A stretch of DNA of 64,000 nt from Promerops cafer (GCA_013398275.1 VZSE01004138.1:25215-89214), one strand, 5' to 3'. Positions 51,415 to 64,000 are shown, counted from the stretch's first letter. Notes: generated by a model not told the origin, from the letters alone. A program made the numbers and translations.

Positions 51415-54400
51415 TTGAGGAATTAACGTCTGTTCAAAATTTCATCCCTGACTACTGAAAGCATTGGAAGTGTATGTATATGTTTGGAAATGGAATTGTC
51501 CTAATTTAAAAACAAAAATATTCTGATTCCATCACCATTTTTCTTTGCCCAATCCTGAACTGGAGATCCAAACAGCTGAGAAAGCATGGAATAGTCTGGT
51601 GGGCTGCATTAAAATGAGAGATCTCCTGTATCTTCTTAAGGTAAGAGTACAAATCACAAAGAAATGCATTCTGAGAAAAAAAATTCTTAGAGAAACACAG
51701 GAGACAATTATTATCTAGCAAGGTAGGTAATATGCATTTGGCTATTGGTTAAAAAAAATATTACTGTTTTTGTACAAAATTTTATTCATATTAATTATCA
51801 CATATTTGGCAAAACAAAAAAGGCCACAGTAAAGTAAAATTCCAATTCTTTCCTGTATTTAAACAATGATAGTATTTCTGTAATGGGAATCCAGAGTCTC
51901 ACCAGATTAATATCACCATCTTTCTCCCTTTACTTTGGTCAGGGAATTTGCCACATCCGCTTCTTCTGGTTTCATTCAGTTGGAACTTCTGTTTGTACCA
52001 TGACTGCACTTTAACAGTTTGGGATTTAAGCCAGTCCTTGAAGAGATAGCTGACAAAAAAAGTGATGCTGCTTTTTGGATGCTTTCTGATTATTGCTACC
52101 CTCACGCAGTACCTGCAAACGTCCGATCTCTTTCGCTGTGCTCCAAGCTCATTAAAACTGGAATACTAAATAGGAATATTTGAAATACTGCATTTTGCAT
52201 TGCTAAAGGCACCATTACAGGTACCTGACTCATACTTCAGACTGTAAATAAATAAATAAAGCCTAGGACAGGTCAAATAAAGACACTATGGTTTGTTGGG
52301 TTTTTTTAAGAAGACTTAGCAGATTTGGAGCCGGCCTTTTATTAAGGAAGACCTCCTAAGGGAATTGACTTACAGAAATTACTTAATACTTGGCAGTGCA
52401 TTTAATTGATTGTAGTTCTTTTTTTACAAATGTAAACCAACATTTTCACTACCACATGTGGTGGTTGGTAATGTTGAGAACTGAACAACAATGCAAGGCT
52501 AATTTCTCCTCCACCCTCTATTATTTCTGTGTAGCTCAGCACTTTCTCATCCTTACTGAGACTTGCTGCAAATTTAAAATAGCCTAAACAGAGCTGAGAG
52601 AGTATTGCAAGAATGTTTATCCACTGTATCATTAGGGTTCTTGTTACCGTAATTTCACAGTTCTGAACAACAATTCTCATTTTATGGGCAGGTAATTGAG
52701 CTCTATGATACATGGCTTGATTTGCAGGGCAAATACATTAAAAGCTGGTTGGAAAAGGGAATTATTCAGCATATTGACTCTGACTGCCTTTTAGAGCTAC
52801 CACTCTAGGACCACTGAAAAAGTTTGCTTTAGCTTACGTCAGTGAAGCTACAATTCAGTGTCTGTCCAAAGAAGGTTCATGTCCTAAAATGAAAGTGAGG
52901 TTACTGTGGTTTCATGAGTTATAAAGGCATAATTAAAGATGACTGCTGATTCTTAGATAAGAATCACTTCTCAGCTCAAGGACTATTTAGTAGGAAGAGC
53001 TAAGGAAAAAAGCAAAATTCAAGGAAGTGTTGCTGATGAAGTGAGTTACGAGTTAAACGTGAACATGTTAACAAGGGTGATCCAGTCAGAACTCAAGTCT
53101 GCCTGTGGTTCAGTGCTGCAGCTGCTAACACCCAGAGTGCCAGTGATCCAATCCCTCCTGAGAAACAAGTTTTTTAAAGCAAGCACTGTTGGTCAGGATC
53201 AGTCAAAGACAGGACAGACACAATTGATGGTACTCCCTCAGTGCCAACAGAACTTTCTCAGCGATGAATTTGCCCCCATCTGGTCCTACTTTTAATATTC
53301 CTGTTTTGAAATTGCTATTTTTATCAGCTTCTCATAGAAGGCATTTTTACTCCAAGAAGTGAATGTTGGAAGTGTTCATTTGAACAAAACAAACAATTAA
53401 GCAACATCTTCCCTCAACTCCTTTTGTAAAAGTTGTGGTTTTGTTTTTTTGATAATCACATGGAAAAATAGGATCTGTGAAAGAAATGCAAAGGGTTGGC
53501 TGAAAGGAGTCAGCTGATGGTAACCTGCCAGTAACCTCCTGACCTGCTGGAACTCCCAGGTAAGAGGACAAGTGCTTCACTTGCAACCAAGTCCATATAA
53601 CCCACTAAAAAGGCAGAAGGGCAAACATAATTCATAAAGGCAGCAGTCTGTGGCCAAAAGCAGCGGAGTCAGCAGCCAGCGTTTCACTTCTGATGATAGC
53701 CCTCTTGCAAAAGTTCCACTTGAGTACCTGCTGGAGAGCAGAGGTTGTTCTTCATTTAGATGCCAAACCATAATAGCCATACTTCTGTTGCTATTCAAAG
53801 AACAGGGATAATCTCTGGAGTTTGTTAGGTTTTAAATAGTTTCCAATTTCAGGCCTAATAGAAGGCAAAATGGAAAATATCACAGGTAATAGGACTTAAA
53901 AATAGAAATATGGAAGAACACAATGTTATACTCATGTTACTTATTGCTTTTTTCAGCAGAGCAAAGTCTTTACAAACACATAAATACGCATCTTTTTCCC
54001 CCTGTTAAAAAAAACCAAAACCTATCTTATAACCTGTAAGAAAAGCCATAAAACCAAAGCAAACCTGATTCCTGTAAACAGAAAATGTTCTTTAAAAATT
54101 CAGTTTGGGGAGCATAAATATTTAATTGCCTTGAGCATGTATTAGAAGTTGAAATTTACTCAAAATAGTGTCAAGAGCAAACAAAACAGCAAAACAATTT
54201 CTTTTAGTATGAAATACCTTGAGAAAAAAAAAGTATTTTTTTATCATCTTTCACTGTTTCACTTTATGTCTGAATCTTGTAGCCCCAACTCCTATAACGG
54301 CATGATTAGAGGAGAGAGACAATGAACACTCCTTTTGTTATTTGACTGACTGCAAGGTTTTGACATCTACAATACTCATGAAAATAATTGATTCTCACAG

Positions 54401-55619
54401 GGTTTCATTAAAAAGCTTGTAGCTTTGTATATGTTTAAGAAACAACAAGAAACATTTCAAGTAGTAGGACAAAACCTTCATAAAGAAAGGTATATATGTA
54501 CTGCTAAGTACCAGATATACATTTAGATATATAGACATATATATATATTTACCTCCAATTTCCCAGCACCTTGCTCTAAGTATTAGATAACTGGCTACAA
54601 CATTTAGATTTATTAGGTTATTTGTTGACTGTTAAGTGAATCCTGTTTGATAATTAATATCACTGGGGACTATTATTTATTAAATATACATTGCCCAACC
54701 TTTAATAAATCAACTTTAATAAGAACAATTTTAAATCTAAAATTAAAAACAATTTCTAGGACACTTACTTTAAGTAATTGCACCACTAAGTAGTAAGACC
54801 TTATATACAGCTAAATGACTAGCAGCTAACTTATATAATCATAGTAACAGTAACATATATGTACTGCAATTATAAGTGTTATGACTTCAAGACTGTCTAA
54901 TTGTAATATCCAAGCATTACTTGCTAAATAACACAAAATAATTCGTCTGATGAAGTCTTTGTTTAAGAAAATATGCTAAGGGCATGACTAAGAGCTGAAA
55001 TTATTGGCAAGTGTTGCTTGGAAAGATAGAAATTTACTGCTGACAAGCAGGAAGACACAGTATATTCCTATTGTTTACACATGTTCATGGTATAGACAGT
55101 ATTTTTAGTAAATATACTTCAGATAAATATGGACACATGTGAGATGTTCTGCTACACAGAATTTTTTCAAGTGACCATTGTTCTGTCTGACAACACAGAC
55201 TAGAAACTCTCCTGCCTCTCAGAAATATTATTCTGTTTCTACTTAAGAGTTTTAAGAAAATGTAGGACAAAAACAAGGCTTCCATTGCATTTCAGCTTTT
55301 GTGGCTCTAAGTAATAGTTGCTATTACTATTAATAGCAATTATTGTTTATTTACTTTTAATTACCTCCATCTAACCTGGGTAAATTCCGGAAAGAAGCAA
55401 ACCGACTTGAATACTTCAAATCCCTCATTTTAAAATATGATATTCCAGATAGTCCAGCTCTGTGCAGCCCCTCAGGGTTAATTTTCAGGTATATTTTCTG
55501 AGTCCAGAAAAAATTTGTAAACTGTTTCAGTTGGGTTGAATTAGACATATGAGAACCATAGTCACCCCTCAAAATTTACACTCAGTCTCAGCAATGATAA
55601 TTTGATTTTTCTGCACAGG

Positions 55620-55880
55620 TTATTTCCATTGTAGCAGCAGCAAACCAGTTGAAATGGTGAATCACTTTGTGCTGCTCCCCAGGCACCGCTAATCAAGGTA
55701 ATCTAATCTGCTCAAATTAACCCTCATGCTGCAGTTCCACAGACAATTAACCCTTGTATTGCAGCGGGTTGTGCAAATCAAATCTCAGCCCATTACCATC
55801 CTCTCCTGCACGCTCTGCACATTGATCCAGCACGCATAATTGCTCATAAGGATTCTTCTTTTCCATGATTACTCCTGAGA
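55620..55880. promoter_or_regulatory. Candidate conserved enhancer-like element
   Basis: This stretch contains gctaatcaagg and taatctaatctg (TAATC cores like OTX/CRX/PITX sites), two attaaccct-type repeats (about 55717 and 55746), gtgcaaatcaaatc (octamer-like) and gcataattgctcataa (homeodomain-like). It is less repetitive and less A/T-homopolymeric than its surroundings. Such motif crowding is typical of deeply conserved non-coding elements near developmental regulators. Conservation itself cannot be seen here. Confidence 0.3.
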
Positions 55881-57592
55881 TTTGAATCATGTCTGGCTAA
55901 AATTCTGAGGAAAACAGACACCCCCAAATCCATCCATCATCTCAACACATCCCAATGTCATTTCCAGATCAGCTCCATAGGCGAGCCAGGGAATCAGCCC
56001 TGTTTCCTGATTTGCAAGGACAGGCTGGGATGTGAGGATGTTTTCCTGGAACAGTGTAACATGGCTGAGGACAAAATCCTCTCCCCACGGCTACCTTAGC
56101 AATGTCTTTGACATTGCTTGTGTTTCATGGCCTATTAGGTGGCACTCCTGAAATTCCCATGAGACAGACTGTTAAACTTCTCGGCAAATAGTTTGATTTC
56201 CTGAGGACTTAGCTGACTAAAAAATTCACTGCCCTGCATCTACGACTTATGTCTTTGTCCCAGACAGTAGGAAATAAGAGAAAAGTGGATTTCTTCCAGG
56301 TCAAAGTTAGTACTGTATCTTTGTGGTCTCTCAGATAGCTGGTTTGGAGAAGGAACTAAACTGTGTTTGTTTACACAAATATCTGACCTGAAAAACAATA
56401 AGCAATAAAATCCCCTTGAAGAGCCTATGTTTTGTCCTCTAGTGAGTTTTCCTGGCTCTGGGCCAAGTTTGCAGAGTCATGAGAAAGAGAATTTCCCAGA
56501 AAAGAGATAACAGAGATAATAGAGGGCAGAACAAGACACTAAAGAAAGGAAGGGTCTGGAAAAAGGTATAAAGGACGCGTTTTAGGATATATAGCGAAAT
56601 GAATATTTATCATCCTCGGTGGTCATGAGATATCCCGATGAGCTGAATTAGAGATGGCCATAGAGCAGCCAAGCCAAGGGATGGGATGTGGGAATCGCCT
56701 TGAGTGTCTGTGTGATCCTCAGATATTGATTTATCACACAAGTAGATATAAAGCTGACAGTAGCTATACACAATTTGAGATTTTATGACAGATACACGAA
56801 CCCAGAGACACATTCGAGACTGTGGACTGCTTACAAATAGCTCACAAAAAAATAACTCTAAAAATAGCTTCCACAAATTCCATGGCAAAAATCCTTTAAC
56901 TCATGTTCTTCTGTACATTACACAGAAATTATTTCTTTTGAGCTAGTCATATTTAAAAACTGAATTTCTTTTATGTTAAAAGGATATTTTTCAGGGTAAA
57001 ATCTCCTTCTTGGTTAAATTAGCAAGACTCACGGAATCAAGTCTTCTAAATGGCGTTTAAAGCCTATCAGATGTTATTTACAGATAATCATGTAACCACA
57101 AACCAAGTTCATTTAAATTCTTGACAGGTACTCATGTAACTTTCTTGCACTACACTGCAACAACATTTTCATTCAGTACAAGATAAAGAGTTAGAAAATT
57201 AATATAGACCAAGCTCTGCATTCAGCAGCAACAGGGAATTTAGGAAGCAGTGGTTGTTAGAAGCACATGGAGGAGCCCCTTGCATTACAGCTTAGAGGGG
57301 CTGTGATGCACTACCCTAAGGCACATCTAGAAATGGTTGGAAAAAATACAAATTACATTTCAACAATCACTTCCTGTGTTGAACTTTCATAGGCCAATGC
57401 AATGATTAGCTCTGCCACGCTTGGACTGACTTCAAAGTCATCATTAGTCGACAGTAAATAACCAGAATCTGCTTAAAATACAAAATAGTTATCGACATAT
57501 TCCAAATGTTTATAACGTAAGAGATTATTTGAAGATCACAGGATAATGGCTGAGTCCCTTGATGATTTTTCCATCTGACAGTGCAGCCCCAC

Positions 57593-57646
57593 GCTTCATG
57601 CTGCATTATCAACACTTGTGCTTCATGCTGCATTATCAACACTTGT
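57593..57646. repeat. Perfect tandem duplication, two 27-bp units
   Basis: A 27-bp unit beginning gcttcatgctgcattatcaa occurs at 57593-57619 and again, identical, at 57620-57646. Perfect identity implies a recent event or a polymorphic locus. Confidence 0.95.
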
Positions 57647-58784
57647 GGGGCAGTAAAGATAGTAAACCAGTCCAAATACATTTACGTGCGGGTTCCAGTC
57701 TCACTGTCCATTCTATCATTCCTTTAAATTAGAAGCATTCACCATTCTGCCATATACAGGGGGGAGTTTATGTTGTCTTGCTGAGAGGTTTAAGAAATAC
57801 CTCTCTGCAGGGAACAATGGACTGCAAACACAGACATAAAGAAAATATCAGATATTTTAGAAAATCACCAAGTTTGGTTGTCTCATTGCATTTAGCCTGA
57901 GACAGGTAAGTGCAAATTCCCTTGCAATTACCAAGCTAAAAGGAAAAATAATAGGACAAGAAATAGAACCAATGCAACAGCATTTTAATGTATTCTATCG
58001 AAGTGTTATCGCTTTTCCATCACATTATTCTGTTTTAAACTTGAATATTAAGCTGGCCTTTTGGATACCAAAGGACAAAAATGCATTAAAACTTCTTGTC
58101 TTTCAATCACGAAGACACATCCAGTTACTTGTCTTTCATCAGGGACAGTTCCTTAAGCCTTATGTTGAAAATTTCCCTGCCAAACTCTAACAACACGCAT
58201 TTTCCTTCAATCCTCTGTTATTTGTTCTCCCCAAAGACCCAAGAGCCAGGATCAAATGAAGCTTTTCTAATGCTCTTTGCTGCACAGCTCATGACTTAGA
58301 AAGGATAACAGTGGAGCTTATATGACATCAACCTTAACTCGAATTTACACGGAAGGAATTACATCCCAACAACAGGGTTTGGTTTTCTAAATCTGATCTA
58401 GCAGAGCAAGTGCTACAGTTACTGTCTTCAGTCATCAAGCTCAAAGCACAACAATCACAAGTATCTGGAGCAATAAGTCACAGTCCATGAGTCTGGGAAA
58501 AAAAAAAGCCAAAATATGCAGCAGTACCAACACAAAGCAACTGCACGACTCTCAGGAAGACCTTTAAGAGCCCTCAGGTTGCAATAAGACTCCCCCACAC
58601 GCTCCAAGAAATCTGTGAATGCAAAGTGTTCTGCATAGTGCATGTAAAGACCAATCTTCATTTGTGGAGAGGTCTGTTTGTAACATTTGTGTCCCAAATA
58701 AACTACAATTATGGCATAAGGTGTTAATCTCTTTACGGCGTTAAATTAAGAACTTCTCCTTTGCCTTGGAAATGTTCTGAACTA

Positions 58785-58806
58785 ATTCCATATTTAAATA
58801 TGGAAT
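58785..58806. repeat. 22-bp perfect palindrome
   Basis: The left arm attccatattt (58785-58795) is followed with no spacer by its exact reverse complement (58796-58806). The centre is tttaaa. The flanking bases do not extend the symmetry. It could bind a dimeric factor or simply be chance in AT-rich DNA. Confidence 0.9.
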
Positions 58807-59292
58807 GGTAAAACCATATCTGGGCTGGAGGAAATTAAATATTCACAAGAATATGAACAAATCTTACAGGCAGGTGTCCGGTACCACCGCAGCTGTATCC
58901 CCGGGAATTCCCCTAACACAGCTGAAACAGGGTTCTTCACGTTGCCTGTTTTACTGGGGGGATTACTTTAGTCTATTCTTTAGTTTTGACTCTGCTGTCA
59001 AAACCCACAAAAAATTAGTCACCACTGCAGAGTTTGCCATCTGAAATTTAGGCCAAGACTTAATTAATCATTAGGAAATAGAACCAAACAATTAAAACAG
59101 CTGTGGTCACAATGTTGGGATGCAGTCTCAAATAAAAGCCAATTGAGCATTGGGACAGCTTCTTTTGGACATAACACCAGTAAGGAGTTACAGGCAAAGA
59201 TTTGAAGGAAGGTGATTAAATCAGTTTGCAGAGATTTAGAAAGCTAATGGAGAAAACAGCATATTTTTTGCAGCAATTTATAAGTGGATGTT

Positions 59293-59314
59293 GAAGTATG
59301 GTATCACATACTTC
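59293..59314. repeat. Short hairpin, 8-bp perfect arms
   Basis: gaagtatg (59293-59300) and catacttc (59307-59314) flank a six-base loop. No RNA-gene context is visible. Confidence 0.55.
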
Positions 59315-59994
59315 TATTGGAGATGGCATCAGCATTTTAATGACAACTGAAGTAAAGCTAAGCAACAAAAGTACCCAGGAAGACACATGATACCATGAGG
59401 AGGCAAATTTAAGAGAGCAGGGAGAAGAATATGTGATTAGCTACGATCCCTAGCAGAAAACCAGAAAAGCAATAGAGAGGAGGAGGCTATGTCCCCTGAC
59501 ACTGACTGAGCAGAATAAACAAATGGAAAACTTGACCTATACTCTCCCCACAGAGGTAGGAAAGATTACATGAGGAACTTTTTCCTTGCAGAAAACATGA
59601 CCTTGTGTTTCTTTACAAGTAGTTTTCATTCTTATTGGAATTGGTCAATTAACATTAAAAATGTAAAAGGAAAGGCTATAAAATCTGCCTCTGGGATCAT
59701 TCATTTTTAATAATTTTTTTTTAAATGGCCAAACAAAAGCAAAAAACAAACTTTGTCACACTCCCTCTTTGAGGCACAGGAACTGCACAAAAGCAGTTAC
59801 CTCTCAGAGTCAGAAACACAAATATAAACACAGGATCCTGTACAGGAACAAAACAAAATCTCATAGAAGCTGTCCCTGCAGGTTTTGTTCATGCAAAGCC
59901 ACTCTTAATTCTGAAGCCAGTGAGCTTGTTCAGACATCAAGATATTCCTCTCCACAACTATATTCAGAACAAAAATAGAGGAACTGATTACACA

Positions 59995-60742
59995 TAGAAT
60001 CACACACAGAATCACTGGGTTGGAAGAGACCTTCAAGATCATACAGTCCAACCCAGCCCCAACACCTCAACTAGACCATGGCACCAAGCGCCACATCCAG
60101 TCTTTTTTTGAACACATCCAGGGATAGATTCCACCACCTCCCTGGGCAGACAATTCCAGTAGTTTATCACCTTTTTATAAAACACTTTTTACTAATATCC
60201 AACCTGCATTTCCCTTGGCGCAGCTTGCGACCTCTCATTCTGTCAGTTGCTGCCTGGAGAAAGAGACCAGCCCCACCTGACCACAGCCACCTCTCGGGAA
60301 GTTGTGGAGAGTGATGAGGTCACCTGTGAGTTTCCTTTTATCCAGGCTGAACAATCCCAGCTCCCTCAGTCATTCCTCACAGGGCTTGTGCTCCAAGCCC
60401 CTCAGCAGCCTCGTTGCCTCCTCTGGACGTACTCAAGCGTCTCAACGTCCTTCCCAAACTGAGGGCCCAGAGCTGGACACAGCACTTGAGGTGTGGCCTC
60501 ACCAGTGCCCAGTACAGGGGAAAAATGACCTCCCTGCTCCTGCTGCCCACACTGTTCCTGATCCAGGCCAAGATGCCTTTGGCCTTCTTGGCCACCAGGC
60601 CACACTGCTGGCTCACGTCCAGCCGGCTGCTGACCAGAACCCGCAGGTCCCTTTGTGCCTGGGCACTGTCCGGCCACTCTGTCCCCAGAAGGGGACACTG
60701 CAGGGGTTATTGCGGCCAAAATGCGGGACTCGGCACTCGGAC
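59995..60742 (-). mobile_element. CR1 LINE, 5'-truncated, with decayed ORF2 end
   Basis: Read on the minus strand this is the last ~750 bp of a CR1. It starts with a decayed piece of the ORF2 reverse-transcriptase C-terminus (about 60740-60370), which includes the recognisable stretches VLVSSRLDVSQQCGLVAKKA, SREVIFPLYWALVRPHLKC and, after a frameshift near 60455, KDVETLEYVQRR. The 3' region follows, with ggttggatattag, ctgcccagggaggtggtgga and ctggatgtggcgcttggtgc. It ends in ggttggactgtatgatcttg and the terminal gattctgtg repeats at about 60020-59995. Frameshifts and truncation make it inactive. It is GC-richer than its surroundings. Minus-strand orientation is certain from the order of these blocks. 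Confidence 0.93.
60377..60742 (-). pseudogene. CR1 ORF2 reverse-transcriptase C-terminal remnant
   Basis: This is the coding part of the CR1 copy. The family encodes an endonuclease plus reverse transcriptase (ORF2), of which only the region after the catalytic palm is represented here. At least one frameshift, near 60455, separates the LYWALVRPHLKC block from the KDVETLEYVQRR block. No catalytic residues are present, so the remnant has no enzymatic function. Confidence 0.8.
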
Positions 60743-60992
60743 TTACTGAACTATTAAAGCTGAGACTTCAGAATGTTCTTATGGAAGGTGGTCCTTTAAA
60801 ATCCCTTCATTCTGACTTTCCACTAGAATGTCTTCAGAAATAAAAAGCAACTCCAGCTTTTATTATTTCTATGACTACTAATTTCAAAAATACCATTACT
60901 GGCTTTTGGTCCAAACTCCACATCATCATAAGACGTTCAGCAGCTAGATTGCATTGTTATCTAATTGCGTCACAGTTCCTTATATCGTTAAA

Positions 60993-61045
60993 GATCGGAT
61001 ATTAGGAAAAAGTTCTTCACCAAAAGGGCTGTCCAAATGTTTTCT
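60993..61045 (+). mobile_element. Probable short CR1 3'-region fragment
   Basis: cggatattaggaaaaagttc followed by ttcaccaaaagggctgtcca matches the block of CR1 that normally precedes the conserved ggctgcccaggg segment. It is on the plus strand, opposite to the larger CR1 about 250 bp upstream. Similarity fades after about 61045. It may be an old fragment or part of a different CR1 subfamily insertion. Confidence 0.6.
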
Positions 61046-64000
61046 GTTGCAGAAACTTTTAAATGCAATTTAAAGCATTTCTTAAAGCAGTAAAGTTATC
61101 TGTGATGATTAATGCCAATTTTATCCAGGTACAAAATATTTCAAGTAAGATTTAGGAATAAGTAACTTAAAACTGCCTTAGCACCCAAGCTTTCAAAGAT
61201 CATTATATTTATCAGAGAGTCTCAAGAAAACACTCTGGTAGTGTCAGAGTAACAAATTTGGTCTCTTAAACTTGAGGAAAAAAAGGCCTTAATAATTCAG
61301 CAAGTTTTTTCCTTTCCGTTTCTTGAACATCATTAATTTCATTTTGGGTTAAACAACAAACTCGTTTTTTAGTTTTTTGCAAAGTACTTCAAAGGAAATC
61401 TAAACTTTCTGAATAAAAAAAATAATATAAAATTCTATTATATTAGTTTCTTTTCTTTTTGTGAATCAGTATTAAAAAATACTGATGTAAGCAGAGGTTT
61501 TATCACTCCATATTATGAAAAGTCATGTATATTAACCATTAAAAATGAATTGCAATAATCAATGTCTAAGAACAGTTACTGTCCCTGTTACTGAAAAAGT
61601 GCAAGCATAAACTTTTTCTCCAAATAGAAGCTTAGTGGCTATTTTCCAATTTGATTTCCGCTGACCACAGATGCAGAATAAACCAACGCAGCAGGATAAA
61701 TAATTGTGGCTATTTCTCTATAGACAGATAAAGACTCATGATCATTAACAGTAAACAATAACTGCCAACAATAAACATTTAATGATACTCATAAAAATAA
61801 TTGGCCATTGTGAAGCTCAACACATTTAAGACAATTTTGCATTAAATTGGTGGTTGTGCATTTAAGAAGACAGTATTCCACTGAAGGACAGCAAGTGATA
61901 TAACAGCCACTATCTCCTGATTCTGGTTTTTTAATAAGATATTTTCTGAAACTGAGCATTCTGTTTTTTTCCTCCTGCATATTCTCCAAGGGATCACCTT
62001 GCTTTGCTCAAAAATTTAATGGGCACTACACTGGCAGAAAAGTCGTGCAAATAATGCAAAACAAGTGCTTTTTATAATTGCCAGTTTCGCAACCAGGCAA
62101 AACTACGACTAATGCTCTGTCCAGGGAGCAATTTTGCTCAGTTTTCACCGGTAACTGTGGTCCTCAGTGCAAGAAATTCCTTTTCTCCTTTATCTGCAAA
62201 ATACACGGATCAGACGGGTGGAAGCCGATTGTTTTCCTCAGAACAATTTTGCACTAAACAGTTATTCAACTGGCTCTGTGTACATCACAATCAGACCAAA
62301 GATTCAGATTCATGACAGGACTTAATCATTCGTCCGGCCCAGTCATCTGAATGTCTCACAGTCACCACAACGTTCACAGAAACATACTTTTTGAAGGAAA
62401 AATGGGAAGGGGTGCATTTTTAACCTTAACATTTTTTAAGCCAAGAGATGCCAGAGCAAGAAAATAATTAGGCACATTCAGCTCACAACACAGTCAGCCA
62501 CTGGATCATACATGAATTGATTTAAGACTTCAAACGATGACAATGTGGGTTTTAAGTCTGTGGTTATTTGTACCAACTGCTAAAAATCATCATTCTAAGA
62601 GTGGTTTCAAAAAAGACATCTTCAACTAACTTGGCTTACTTTTCTGAAATCCACTGGATGAAACTGAATTTAAAATGCAGAATGTAATTTTGTCCCAGGT
62701 GCAAAGCTGTGAAATTCTTTGGAGCTCTGTGGCCATGAATTAAATCAATAAGCGAAAATAAGAAATTAATATAATCTTAAACATCAATGTAGAGAAAAAA
62801 TAAAATGCTACTTAAATTCAAGCATTGACTTGAGTCATACCAATTTTAGATAAATGATAAGAACTGGAGAGGGAAAGTGAGGAAAAACATCGTTTACATT
62901 TAGTTTCAGTTAAGGTACACCTGAAATGAGAGTTAATTACCATATAAAAATAACTCTCCTGTTGGAAGTCTCAACTCAAATGAAGCGCTAGAAATTAAAG
63001 TACCTCAAGTCCCTGCAATTTTAACAACTTTTCATTTGACTGCTGCAGTATTGCTCTTAAATGTAATCAGCATCTCTTAATCTTTGTGATCATTATTTCT
63101 TTAAGCATCTGCTACCATGTTATCAAGGTCTTGAAGCATTTTTGAGCCTTATTGATCATTATTTGGCACATCAAAAGTCAGATCCTGTGGGTATTAAAGT
63201 TTTAGGTGCACTCAGGAGAGAACTCTGGTAACACTAATTGACACCTGCATTTGTCCGCAAGAGGAGCAATCTCACCAGCCTCTTGGCTCCATGGCGAACA
63301 AACTTTGTTTTAAGAAGTTAGGCTACCTTGAAAGAAGAGCATGACAAAATCTAAGTCTACTGCCACAAAAACCAAACTGCTAACTCAGCTGAACTTAGGC
63401 AATGAAATCCCAAAAGTGATTTTTACAACCCAAAAGCTATTTTTCCATCCCAAAAGCAAAATAAAAATAACCGCTTTTTAAAAAATCTGATTTCCTCTTG
63501 ATCCAACACTCTTAAGATCCTTATATTCCAAAAGAATCTGGTGTAACTAACAGAAAATTTCAGATTACAGAACTAAGGTGAAATCAGTTGATAGGCTTCC
63601 TCTTCTATGTGGACTCAGCAGGCTAATTTGTCAAGGACGTTCTCAGGGTGGTAATAGTGCTTGGCAGTAATACGTACCTGTAAAATTCCAGCAGAGCAAA
63701 TAGCTGGAATAAGTGTCAAGAAAACTCGGTTATCTGCTGTACTAATAACCACAAGTCTGTACATATCATGCTGAGAAAACCTCCAGAAGGAACAATGTCA
63801 TTACCTTAAAATTTCAGGTTGGCTTGATGAGCTGTTTATTCCAATTAACACAGAAGGAAATTGCTGGGTAACTACCACCCTCATTTAGGAAGTCTGTCTA
63901 ATGTTCACACTAAGATGAGTTAGCAAGTGTACATTTTTTTGGAGCATCACTACATTTAAAGCAACATTTAATCACATATGGCAACTACAAATTTTATCTC
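61046..64000. other. AT-rich non-coding stretch, no gene recognised
   Basis: Stops occur in all frames and no open stretch exceeds about 70 codons. No splice-flanked exon, repeat end, RNA gene or striking inverted repeat was recognised. Confidence 0.7.

Larger units (their letters stand above)
36591..59994. other. AT-rich non-coding stretch, no gene recognised
   Basis: About 23 kb of AT-rich sequence with stops in all frames. No open frame has recognisable protein features. It holds scattered small tandem duplications (40.7, 47.9, 50.0 and 57.6 kb), homopolymer A-tracts (48009-48026, 51399-51414), small hairpins (41841-41858, 47296-47314, 59293-59314), a 22-bp palindrome (58785-58806) and an IR-1 motif (37394-37406). 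Some stretches have the homeodomain-, POU- and E-box-rich look of conserved non-coding elements. No CR1, other than a doubtful scrap near 43.82 kb, and no RNA gene was recognised. Confidence 0.65.

Noticed and set aside
1..64000. CRISPR arrays, operons, bacterial promoters, rRNA or tRNA genes
   Set aside because: No regularly spaced repeats, no compact co-directional genes and no conserved RNA cores. The CR1 elements show the DNA is from a vertebrate nucleus.

Overview
This window looks like vertebrate nuclear DNA, most probably from a bird and perhaps a passerine. The evidence is two clear 3' ends of CR1 LINEs, the dominant retroposon of birds and reptiles, ending in the typical terminal 8-mer (attctgtg). 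It is otherwise very poor in interspersed repeats, AT-rich, and interrupted by stops in all frames. There are no operons, ribosome-binding sites, tRNAs, rRNAs or CRISPR arrays. The species call is inference.

Layout: 1-34.5 kb is AT-rich non-coding DNA with a few short tandem duplications, a hairpin, homopolymer runs and one assembly gap inside a poly-A tract (13422-13466). From about 34.54 to 36.59 kb the composition changes abruptly to a GC-rich island. It starts with a 5'-truncated CR1 on the + strand (about 34700-34945). About 135 bp further on is the only convincing gene model of the window: two coding exons (35081-35356 and 35665-35877) separated by a 308-bp GT-AG intron. They encode a predicted 162-residue protein with a signal-peptide-like N-terminus, one membrane segment and a very basic, cysteine-containing tail. 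An AATAAA signal lies at 36143. I do not recognise the protein.

From 36.6 to 60 kb the sequence is again an AT-rich desert, with several small tandem duplications, a 22-bp perfect palindrome (58785-58806), an IR-1 nuclear-receptor-like site (37394-37406) and stretches that read like conserved non-coding enhancers (for example 55620-55880). A 5'-truncated CR1 lies on the - strand at about 59995-60742 and carries a decayed C-terminal piece of the reverse-transcriptase ORF. A short CR1-like fragment in the opposite orientation follows at about 60993-61045. The last 3 kb hold nothing recognisable.

The best candidate for something undescribed is the small two-exon membrane-protein gene in the GC-rich island. 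The rest is best read as a gene desert or a very long intron, possibly regulatory. Only cross-species alignment and RNA data could settle that.
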